Assembly: GCA_937928475.1 (NCBI GenBank)
Contig: CALFVE010000163.1
Location: forward strand, 1 to 6,110
Direction: 5' to 3'
DNA: 6,110 nt
Origin: an uncultured bacterium
Lineage (GTDB): Bacteria > Armatimonadota > Zipacnadia > Zipacnadales > Zipacnadaceae
Below, one piece after another: positions 1 to 4,981 of this stretch (the stretch's first letter is position 1; the number at the start of each line of letters is the position of its first letter). Both the position numbers and the translations under genes were made by a program. Below the pieces are notes generated by a model, which ran no database searches, was not told where the DNA came from, and saw nothing but the letters and a program-made list of their open reading frames with translations.

Positions 1-129
1 GCTGCCGCCGTCGCCGCCGTCGCCGCCGGAGGGGCCGCCGCGCGGCACATACTTCTCGCGGCGGAAGGCCACCATCCCATCGCCACCCTTCCCCGCGCGC
101 ACTATGATTTCGGCCTGGTCAATAAGCAT
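1..129 (-). CDS. obg: Obg/CgtA family GTPase, N-terminal fragment (cut by left edge)
   Basis: Read on the minus strand from the ATG at 129-127, the 43 visible codons begin MLIDQAEIIVRAGKGGDG and continue through FRREKYVPRGG into a glycine/aspartate-rich run. This is the start of the glycine-rich Obg fold, where family members typically read MFIDEAKI-V-AG-GG-G...FRREKYVP-GGP-GGDGG. Obg proteins are essential GTPases that bind the 50S subunit and act in late ribosome assembly and stress signalling. The GTPase G domain and C-terminus lie outside the window. The identity is supported independently by position directly downstream of rplU and rpmA, a conserved bacterial order. The repetitive GCC/GTC codons at 1-40 are the normal glycine-rich loop, not a separate repeat. 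The sequence before the ATG has no clear purine-rich ribosome binding site (ACCTCCCATTCCAGACTACC), but the family-typical N-terminus supports this start. Confidence 0.95.
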   Translation of the reverse strand, partial: MLIDQAEIIVRAGKGGDGMVAFRREKYVPRGGPSGGDGGDGGS

Positions 130-156
130 GGTAGTCTGGAATGGGAGGTCGAGCGC

Positions 157-302
157 CGGTAGTCGCTAGTGGGCGGACGCCGGTGCACTGCGGTAGATGG
201 CACGCTTGCGGTTTGTTTCTGCTCACCACCGACTACCGACCACCGCCCCCCGACTTCCCCAAACGCAACTGCCGCCGTCTGGGCGACGCCGGCAGTCGGT
301 AG
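157..302. repeat. Short GTAGTCGG-type repeat copies in the rpmA-obg spacer
   Basis: The 197-base spacer between rpmA and obg holds several copies of one short motif. CGGTAGTCG lies at 157-165, its exact reverse complement inside CGACTACCGAC at 230-240, and AGTCGGTAG at 294-302. The first two form a 9-base inverted pair about 64 bases apart. Read on the minus strand, the middle copy sits in a run GGTGGTCGGTAGTCGGTGGTG, a degenerate tandem. The same words recur at 3386-3398. I see no gene in this spacer: the short reading frames across it match no family and are out of frame with obg. The function is unknown; it looks like a dispersed intergenic repeat. Confidence 0.55.
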
Positions 303-317
303 CCTCTTCAATTGTGA

Positions 318-336
318 GGCCGAGTCCTACTCGGCC
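318..336 (-). other. 7-bp stem-loop spanning the rpmA stop codon
   Basis: GGCCGAG (318-324) pairs perfectly with CTCGGCC (330-336), leaving a 5-base loop. On the minus strand the rpmA TAG stop codon (329-327) lies inside that loop. Downstream on the minus strand comes TCACAATTGAAG rather than a T run, so it is not a standard intrinsic terminator. It could stabilise the rpmA mRNA end or attenuate read-through into obg. The structure is visible; its role is inferred. Confidence 0.4.
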
Positions 337-587
337 GCTGGCAGCACGTGCACCTGCCGCTGCCCGCCGGCGCGCACCACGAAGTGCACCACCCCCGGCG
401 CGGTCGCGTACAAGGTGTCATCTTTGCCCCGGCCGACATTCTGGCCGGGATGCATTTTGGTCCCACGCTGGCGGACAATGATAGTGCCCGCCTTGACGAT
501 CTGCCCACCGTGAGCCTTCACGCCCAACCGCTTAGATCGGCTGTCCCGACCGTTCTTGGTACTCCCCATTCCTTTCTTGTGCGCCAT
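327..587 (-). CDS. rpmA: 50S ribosomal protein L27
   Basis: This 86-residue protein has the full L27 signature. It opens MAHKKGMGSTKNGRDSRSKRLGVK, contains GGQIVKAGTIIVRQRGTK and HPGQNVGRGKDDTLYA, and ends in a valine-rich strand (VVHFVVRAGG). L27 sits near the peptidyl-transferase centre of the large subunit, where its flexible N-terminus contacts the A- and P-site tRNAs; length is normal for the family. The chain begins directly at MAHKKG, without the cleavable N-terminal extension of Firmicutes, and the upstream spacer has no gene for the Prp protease that removes it. The ATG at 587-585 is preceded on the minus strand by GAGAGGAG about 9 bases away, a good ribosome binding site. It lies 105 bases downstream of rplU, with which it is probably co-transcribed. 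A small stem-loop covers the stop codon. Confidence 0.98.
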   Translation of the reverse strand: MAHKKGMGSTKNGRDSRSKRLGVKAHGGQIVKAGTIIVRQRGTKMHPGQNVGRGKDDTLYATAPGVVHFVVRAGGQRQVHVLPAAE

Positions 588-692
588 CAGCGCTCACTCC
601 TCTCGCGGCGCCCCTCGGAGCCGCCCTCTAGGAGGCAGGTCTTGCCCGGCGTCTCCCCCAGTCCCCACGCCACGCGACGCTACGACTTGCCG

Positions 693-1004
693 CTAGACAA
701 CAATCTCGTCAACCCGGATGGCAGTGAAGTCCTGCCGATGACCGGCCTGCTTCTTGTAGTGCTTCTTGCGCTTGTACTTGAAAATGCGCAGTTTTGGTCC
801 CCGACCATGCTCCACCACCGTGCCCACCACCTGTGCGCCGTTCAGATACGGTGCACCCACCTCGATCTCCTCCTCCCCGCGCACCGCCAGCACCTTGTCA
901 AAGGTGACGGTTTCCCCAGGCTGAGCCGAGAGCCGCTGAAGCCGGAGTACCGCGGCCGCCTCGGCCCGGTACTGATGCCCACCGTGTTCGAATATCGCGT
1001 ACAT
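693..1004 (-). CDS. rplU: 50S ribosomal protein L21
   Basis: The 103-residue protein starts MYAIFEHGGHQYRAE, close to the usual MYAIIE-GGKQY-V opening of L21. It continues with GETVTFDKVLAV and GAPYLNGAQVVGTV, and carries the basic C-terminal segment KYKRKKHYKKQAGHRQ (residues 77-91) that contacts 23S rRNA. L21 is a primary-type binder of the large subunit. An open frame extends 62 codons upstream, but that stretch is hydrophobic, unlike L21, and would start upstream of the predicted promoter. The ATG at 1004-1002 is preceded by GGGAAGG about 9 bases away on the minus strand and gives family-typical length, so I choose it. It is the first gene of the rplU-rpmA-obg group, driven by the promoter at 1080-1108 with a short structured leader. 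The lysine of GGKQY is histidine here, a minor variation. Confidence 0.98.
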   Translation of the reverse strand: MYAIFEHGGHQYRAEAAAVLRLQRLSAQPGETVTFDKVLAVRGEEEIEVGAPYLNGAQVVGTVVEHGRGPKLRIFKYKRKKHYKKQAGHRQDFTAIRVDEIVV

Positions 1005-1045
1005 GAGCGCTAGCCTTCCCAAAAAGCAACCACGCAGAATGCCGT

Positions 1046-1071
1046 ACAGCCGCCCCGGTTGGGGTGGCTGT
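1046..1071 (-). promoter_or_regulatory. Hairpin at the 5' end of the rplU leader (candidate L21 autoregulatory leader)
   Basis: On the minus strand, ACAGCC-A-CCCC, a loop AACC, and GGGG-C-GGCTGT form a hairpin of ten pairs with one A/C mismatch. It begins within a few bases of the start site predicted from the promoter at 1080-1108, and ends about 40 bases before the rplU ATG. Firmicute L21 operons are known to carry a structured leader (the L21_leader family) thought to mediate autoregulation. Whether this hairpin is homologous is not established; I infer a similar role from position alone. Read on the plus strand the mismatch would be a G-U pair, but no plus transcript is expected here. Confidence 0.45.
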
Positions 1072-1079
1072 GCGCTGCT

Positions 1080-1108
1080 ATTGTAGGGTGAACTCGCCAA
1101 TAAGTCAA
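1080..1108 (-). promoter_or_regulatory. Sigma70-type promoter for rplU-rpmA-obg
   Basis: On the minus strand TTGACT (1108-1103) and TACAAT (1085-1080) are separated by exactly 17 bases, each one mismatch from consensus. Transcription should start near 1073-1071, about 70 bases before the rplU ATG. This is one of the strongest promoter matches in the window, as expected for a ribosomal protein operon. It is a sequence match only. Confidence 0.8.
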
Positions 1109-1208
1109 GGAAAATCGGCGGCGACCAGCAATCGGCAAGCAAGAGAGGCAGCGCGCAATAAACGGCGGACGCTCGGTCACCCCGCAGCACGAAAGAGGAC
1201 TGTCACGT

Positions 1209-1237
1209 TTGACAAGGCAGGAGAGATTGGGTATTCT
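1209..1237 (+). promoter_or_regulatory. Sigma70-type promoter for the transketolase gene
   Basis: TTGACA (1209-1214, perfect -35) is followed after 17 bases by TATTCT (1232-1237, four of six matches to the -10 consensus). Start would fall near 1244, giving a leader of about 54 bases before the transketolase ATG. A 6-bp GC stem, CCGCCC (1250-1255) with GGGCGG (1264-1269), lies in that leader. This promoter is divergent from the rplU promoter, with about 170 bases between the two predicted starts. Confidence 0.65.
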
Positions 1238-1282
1238 TGCCGGTCGGCTCCGCCCCGTGTGCCGGGCGGCTGCTGAAAGCGC

Positions 1283-1288
1283 AGGAGG
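1283..1288 (+). promoter_or_regulatory. Ribosome binding site of the transketolase gene
   Basis: AGGAGG is a perfect Shine-Dalgarno core 9 bases before the ATG at 1298. It favours 1298 over the in-frame ATG three codons later at 1307. Confidence 0.85.
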
Positions 1289-1297
1289 TTCGTCGTC

Positions 1298-3394
1298 ATG
1301 CCGATCATGGACAGTAGCACGGGAGAAGTGGTTCGCCGCTTCTCCCTCCCAGAACTGAAAGACAAGGCGCAGGAGATGCGCGCCTGGGCCATGACGGCGA
1401 TCTGTGCGGCCAACTCCGGCCATCCCGGTGGCTCGCTTTCCATCATGGATGTGGCGGCGGCCCTTTACCTGGAACATCTTCGCCACGATCCGCGCCACCC
1501 CGACTGGCCGGAGCGGGACCGGGTTTTCTGGTCCGCCGGGCACAAGGCCCCAGCGCTGTATGTGTCCCTGGGCATGGCCGGATACTTCGATGAGCGGCCT
1601 GTGACCCTGTTCGGGCAACCGGTGCCCGGGCTGGAGGACCTCCGAGGGATCGAGCAGGTGGTGCTGCTGCGGCGGCTGGGCTCCGGCTTCGAGGGACACC
1701 CCAACCGACTGCGGCTTCCGGGAATTGAACTGTCCTCCGGATCGCTTGGCCAGGGCCTGGGGGCGGCCGTCGGCTCGGCCCTGGCGGGGCGCCTGGCCGG
1801 CAAAGACTACCACGTCTACTGTATCATGGGCGACGGGGAGCAGCAGGAGGGCTCCATCTGGGAAGCCGTCATGGCCGCCGCTCATCACCGCCTTGAGAAC
1901 TTGATCGGCATCGTTGACCGCAATCACCTGCAGATTGACGGCTGCACCGACGAGGTGATGCGGGTCGAGCCGCTAGCCGACAAGTACCGGGCCTTCGGCT
2001 GGAACGTCCTTGAGATTGACGGACACGACATGCAGGCCATCCTGACTGCTCTCCGCCAGGCGACAGAGCACGAGGGCGGCCCCACGGTGATTTTGGCAGA
2101 GACAGTGAAAGGCTGTGGTGTAAGTTACACGGCGGGCGTCTGTGGCTACCACGGAGTGGCGCCGAAAGACGGCATCTGCGGGCCGGAATCACTGGAAACG
2201 GCTCTCGCCGACCTGGGCATGACCGAGGTGATCAGCCCGGGGCGGCGGGCGCGCCTCTGGGCGGCGCTCGAGCGCTACCAGCAGGCTGTGGACGACTACG
2301 TCGCGGCACGTCTTCCCAGGTTTTCCCGAGATTACTGGTGGAACCGGGATTCGCGCATGGCGGTGAACATGGACGCTACCCGCAACGGTTTCGGGCGAGC
2401 GATTGCGGAATTGGGCAGCGACGAGCACTACGCAGCCCTGGGTAGCGACATCACCGAGTCCATCCGCATGGACTGCTTCTATCGTCCCGACGGCCGCACC
2501 TCGCATCCGGACCGCCGACGCCGATTCTTCAGCATGGGTATTGCGGAGGCCAACGCCACCTCTGTCGCGGCGGGCCTGGCCAAGGAGGGCTTTGTGCCTT
2601 TCATCGGGTCCTACGGGGTATTCATCACTGGCCGCAACTGGGATCAACTGCGTACCACAGTCGCCTACAACCAACTCAACGTGAAGATCGCCGATGCCCA
2701 CGGCGGCGTTTCGGTCGGTCCAGATGGGGCGACCCACCAGGCACTGGAAGAGATCTTCTTGGTGACGGCGTTGCCCCACTTCACCATGGTGGTGCCCTGC
2801 GACGCTCTGGAAACCGAGAAGGCGACGCGGGCCATCGCTGAAATCACCGGGCCGGCAGTGGTGCGCTATGCGCGGGAAGCCACGCCGGTGGTGACGCGGC
2901 CGGAGACCCCTTTCGTACTGGGCCAGGCCAACGTGATTCGCTTCCGCGGCGAGGCGGAGAGCTTCGCCGAGGCTTTCGAGACGATTCCGGCCAGCGAGTA
3001 TCCGGGAGAGAACGAGGACTTGGCGATTATCGCTTGCGGGCCGATGGTGCCGGAGGCGATGCGGGCCGCGTGGATTCTGAAGGAAGAGCAAGGCCTGGAG
3101 ACCCGGGTGGTGAATCTGCATACGGTAGCGCCGCTGGATGTGGCGGCGGTAGCTAGCGCGGCGGCAGACACAGGCGTGGTGCTCACTGCGGAGGAGCATC
3201 AGGTAGGCGGCCTGGGCAACCTGGTGGCCGCCGTCTTGTGCGAAGCGAACCTCGATCGCGTGGTGCGGTTCCGGCGGATTGGGGTGCCACATACCTTCGG
3301 GGAGTCTGGCCAGCCCTGGGAGTTGATCAAGTACTTTGGGCTGACAGGAGAGCACCTGGCCCAGGCGGCGCTGGAGATGGTGGGTAGTCGGTAG
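1298..3394 (+). CDS. tkt: Transketolase, fused N- and C-terminal halves
   Basis: This 698-residue protein should be a thiamine-diphosphate enzyme moving two-carbon ketol units between sugar phosphates in the pentose phosphate or Calvin-type pathways. The cofactor-binding half (about 1-340) has SGHPGGSLS (40-48), SAGH (79-82), SSGSLGQG (146-153), and the ThDP motif GDGEQQEG (178-185) with its distal Asn near 209. The pyrimidine-binding half (about 354-530) has FFSMGIAEANATSVAAGLA, with Glu417 as likely catalytic glutamate, and PDGATHQ with His480. The C-terminal domain is about 572-690. The sequence resembles the split archaeal/bacterial transketolase type joined in one chain more than the E. 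coli enzyme. Extra segments appear around 101-125 and 340-410, and GIAE is followed by AN rather than the usual QN or QH. Substrate range cannot be read from the sequence. A strong RBS supports the start, and the last codons overlap a GTAGTCGG repeat. It is the first gene of the plus-strand unit. Confidence 0.93.
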   Translation: MPIMDSSTGEVVRRFSLPELKDKAQEMRAWAMTAICAANSGHPGGSLSIMDVAAALYLEHLRHDPRHPDWPERDRVFWSAGHKAPALYVSLGMAGYFDERPVTLFGQPVPGLEDLRGIEQVVLLRRLGSGFEGHPNRLRLPGIELSSGSLGQGLGAAVGSALAGRLAGKDYHVYCIMGDGEQQEGSIWEAVMAAAHHRLENLIGIVDRNHLQIDGCTDEVMRVEPLADKYRAFGWNVLEIDGHDMQAILTALRQATEHEGGPTVILAETVKGCGVSYTAGVCGYHGVAPKDGICGPESLETALADLGMTEVISPGRRARLWAALERYQQAVDDYVAARLPRFSRDYWWNRDSRMAVNMDATRNGFGRAIAELGSDEHYAALGSDITESIRMDCFYRPDGRTSHPDRRRRFFSMGIAEANATSVAAGLAKEGFVPFIGSYGVFITGRNWDQLRTTVAYNQLNVKIADAHGGVSVGPDGATHQALEEIFLVTALPHFTMVVPCDALETEKATRAIAEITGPAVVRYAREATPVVTRPETPFVLGQANVIRFRGEAESFAEAFETIPASEYPGENEDLAIIACGPMVPEAMRAAWILKEEQGLETRVVNLHTVAPLDVAAVASAAADTGVVLTAEEHQVGGLGNLVAAVLCEANLDRVVRFRRIGVPHTFGESGQPWELIKYFGLTGEHLAQAALEMVGSR

Positions 3395-3398
3395 TCGC
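3385..3398 (+). repeat. GTAGTCGG repeat copy across the transketolase stop codon
   Basis: GTAGTCGGTAGTCGC contains the motif of the rpmA-obg spacer: AGTCGGTAG (3386-3394) equals 294-302, GTCGGTAGTCG (3387-3397) equals the minus strand of 230-240, and CGGTAGTCGC (3389-3398) equals 157-166. It encodes the last residues GSR and supplies the TAG stop, so the repeat forms the gene's end. CCGGTCGG follows directly. Confidence 0.5.
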
Positions 3399-3484
3399 CG
3401 GTCGGGACCGGGCAGCACGGACGGAAAGACGAGGACCACGCGCGGGCGGGAAGGACGAATTACAGGTTGTATGTGGAAGAAGCA

Positions 3485-3904
3485 ATGGGCGGCTACGAGG
3501 AAATAGAACATGCCGCGGACTACGCCCTGCGCGTGTGGGGCTCTGACCTGCGAGAGATGATCGAGGCCGCGGGGCGGGGACTCGTTGACCTGATCTCGGA
3601 CCCGGAGCGACCGCTGGCAGAGCGCTGGGAGGAGTACGAGATCCATGCAGAGGACGCGGCCGGGCTGGTGGTGCGCGCGCTGCGCGAGCTGCTGTATTGC
3701 CTCGATGCCGGCTGGGCGCCGGTGGGCTTCCAGGTGCTGAGCGCCCAGGAAACGCCGGCGGCGGCCAAGTGCCGGGCCGGGCTGGCTCCGCTAGCAAAGG
3801 CGCGCAAGCACCTGCATCGGCACGTGAAGGCTGTAACCTATCATGACCTGCGCATCCGACAGGGAGCGGAAGGGCTGAGCATGGTGGTGACCTTCGACAC
3901 ATGA
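3485..3904 (+). CDS. Archease, partner protein of RNA ligase RtcB
   Basis: The 139-residue product begins MGGYEEIEHAADYALRVWG, the archease opening (usually EHTAD with an aromatic-rich strand after it). It has a central LVVRALRELLYCLD segment and ends VKAVTYHDLRIRQGAEGLSMVVTFDT, matching the archease C-terminus VKAVTYH-L......V-FD. Archease speeds guanylylation and turnover of the tRNA ligase RtcB in tRNA splicing and RNA repair. From family knowledge, metal is bound by an Asp near residue 12 and by the C-terminal Asp; here Asp12 and Asp138 fit. EHAAD instead of EHTAD is a small deviation. The ATG at 3485 gives family length; an upstream TTG at 3467 would add six residues (MYVEEA) and cannot be excluded, since GGGAAGGA lies 11 bases before it. 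No rtcB is in the window. The gene lies 90 bases after tkt and 48 before smpB. Confidence 0.9.
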   Translation: MGGYEEIEHAADYALRVWGSDLREMIEAAGRGLVDLISDPERPLAERWEEYEIHAEDAAGLVVRALRELLYCLDAGWAPVGFQVLSAQETPAAAKCRAGLAPLAKARKHLHRHVKAVTYHDLRIRQGAEGLSMVVTFDT

Positions 3905-3952
3905 GGTCGCCGCAGAGGAGCCGCACTATCCCGGAAACGAAGGGAATGCGGG

Positions 3953-4429
3953 TTGGTCAAACACGGGGCCTCCGATAGAGTGGTTGCCACCAACCGACGG
4001 GCCTTCCACGATTACTTCGTGGAGGACCGGTTGGAGGCTGGGATCGCGCTGGCTGGCTCGGAGGTGAAATCGGTGCGGGCACACCAGGTAAGCCTCCAGG
4101 AGGCCTTTGTCGAGGTGCGAGACGGAGAGGTCTGGGTGCGAGGGATGCGGATCGCGCCCTACCAGGCGGGTAGCGCGCACCAGGAGCCACCTCCTGGCCG
4201 CCCGCGCAAACTGCTGTTGCGCCGCCGGGAAATTGCCTCCCTCGAGCGCCGCGTGCGGCAGAAGGGCTATACTTTGATCCCGCTGCGTATGTATTTCAAC
4301 GATCGTGGGTATGCTAAGGTCGAGATCGGTCTCTGCCGGGGCAAGCGTCTCTACGACAAACGCGAGGCGATAAAGGAAAGAGACGAGCGACGGCGAACTG
4401 AACGGGCACTGGCGGAGCGGGGCAAGTAA
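3953..4429 (+). CDS. smpB: SsrA (tmRNA)-binding protein SmpB
   Basis: The 158-residue protein is clearly SmpB, which binds tmRNA and delivers it to stalled ribosomes for trans-translation. Visible signatures are VVATNRRAFHDYFVEDRLEAGIALAGSEVKS in two stretches (10-40), GRPRKLLLRRREI (82-94), YTLIPLRMYFNDRGYAKVEIGLCRGKRLYDKRE (106-138), and the basic C-terminal tail KERDERRRTERALAERGK that enters the mRNA channel of the stalled ribosome. Start: a TTG at 3953 gives the normal N-terminal length and has an AGGG element 8 bases upstream. The ATG at 3946 is out of frame, and an in-frame GTG at 3980 would remove residues just before the conserved VVA-N. The TTG suggests modest translation. No tmRNA gene is seen in the flanking spacers, although ssrA is often close to smpB. 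It is 36 bases before the response regulator. Confidence 0.96.
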   Translation: MVKHGASDRVVATNRRAFHDYFVEDRLEAGIALAGSEVKSVRAHQVSLQEAFVEVRDGEVWVRGMRIAPYQAGSAHQEPPPGRPRKLLLRRREIASLERRVRQKGYTLIPLRMYFNDRGYAKVEIGLCRGKRLYDKREAIKERDERRRTERALAERGK

Positions 4430-4465
4430 GGAGAAGGCCGCGAAGCAAGACGGGAGGTGAGCAGT

Positions 4466-4870
4466 ATGCCTGACATCCTAGTCGTAGACGACGAGCCGGC
4501 CATATGTACCGCGCTGAAAATGAGCCTGGAGGCCCGGGGGTTCGAGGTCACTACCGCGCTCACCGGCCGGGAGGCGCTGCGGGCTTTGTGCCAACGCAGC
4601 GGGAATGGGGAGTTGTATGATGCCATCATCCTGGATATTGTGATGCCCGACATAGACGGTTGGGAGGTCCTGCGGGCCGTGCAAAGCAACCCGCTGTGGA
4701 AGGGCATGGCGGTCATCGTCATCTCGGGCTTTGCCAGCGATCCCCGCGACTACTCGCAGGTCACGCGGTTCAATGCGGTGTTGGTGGAGAAGAAAGACGA
4801 CTTCACCGAGGTGGTAGGGCAACTGCTCGAGCGGCTGCTAGCGGCCCGAGCACGTACTGTGCATGGGTAG
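4466..4870 (+). CDS. Stand-alone receiver-domain response regulator
   Basis: This 134-residue protein is a single CheY-like receiver domain with no output domain. The acidic pocket is DDE at 8-10, and the phosphoacceptor is Asp57 in YDAIILDIVMPDIDGWEVL. The switch Ser is Ser87 in VIVISGFA, and the conserved lysine is Lys109 or 110 in VLVEKKDDF. Most receivers have Lys-Pro at that point; here the proline is replaced, giving EKKDDF. No histidine kinase is in the window, so the partner is unknown; it may act by protein-protein contact, like CheY, Spo0F or DivK types. GGGAGG (4452-4457) lies 8 bases before the ATG at 4466, which I prefer over the in-frame GTG at 4457 that overlaps this RBS. It follows smpB closely and is probably co-transcribed, but there is no known functional link between them. 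Confidence 0.9.
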   Translation: MPDILVVDDEPAICTALKMSLEARGFEVTTALTGREALRALCQRSGNGELYDAIILDIVMPDIDGWEVLRAVQSNPLWKGMAVIVISGFASDPRDYSQVTRFNAVLVEKKDDFTEVVGQLLERLLAARARTVHG

Positions 4871-4901
4871 GATCCGCAAGTAACAGCGAGCAGAGGGAAC
4901 C

Positions 4902-4950
4902 CACGGCGGGCGGTGCGCAAGCGCCGCCCGCGTTGCCGTGTACACACGGC
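4902..4950 (+). other. GC-rich hairpin cluster with alternative pairings, between the response regulator and the hydrolase-like gene
   Basis: An 11-bp stem (4906-4916 with 4921-4931, one G-U pair) is capped by the GNRA tetraloop GCAA (4917-4920). Around it, CACGGC (4902-4907) and CACGGC (4945-4950) are direct repeats, both exactly complementary to GCCGTG (4935-4940). The middle copy can therefore close the large hairpin or form its own 6-bp hairpin with loop TACA. No T run follows the 11-bp stem (GTTGCCGTG), so it is not a textbook intrinsic terminator. It could end the tkt-to-response-regulator transcript, act as a pause, or regulate the next gene. Confidence 0.5.
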
Positions 4951-4981
4951 TGCGCCGATCAGCTAGGAGATAACAGAGGAT

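Noticed and set aside
1..40. GCCGCCGTC tandem-like repeat at the left edge
   Set aside because: It encodes the normal glycine-rich loop of Obg.
102..311. 69-codon minus-strand frame in the rpmA-obg spacer
   Set aside because: It translates the GTAGTCGG repeat, overlaps obg in another frame, and resembles nothing known.
348..1013. 221-codon plus-strand frame across rpmA and rplU
   Set aside because: It lies wholly opposite two certain ribosomal protein genes and shows no family motif.
1005..1190. Upstream extension of rplU by 62 residues
   Set aside because: The extension is unlike L21, crosses the predicted promoter and leader hairpin, and the internal ATG has a good ribosome binding site.
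1010..1927. 305-codon minus-strand frame over the divergent promoter region and the transketolase start
   Set aside because: It is antisense to transketolase, covers both promoters, and has no recognisable domain.
2189..3646. 485-codon open frame on the minus strand opposite transketolase
   Set aside because: It is antisense to a gene with clear conserved motifs, its product is rich in Arg, His and Pro with no recognisable domain, and long antisense frames are expected in GC-rich coding DNA.
4430..4465. tmRNA gene near smpB
   Set aside because: The flanking spacers are 36 and 48 bases, far too short for ssrA, and no tRNA-like ends are seen.
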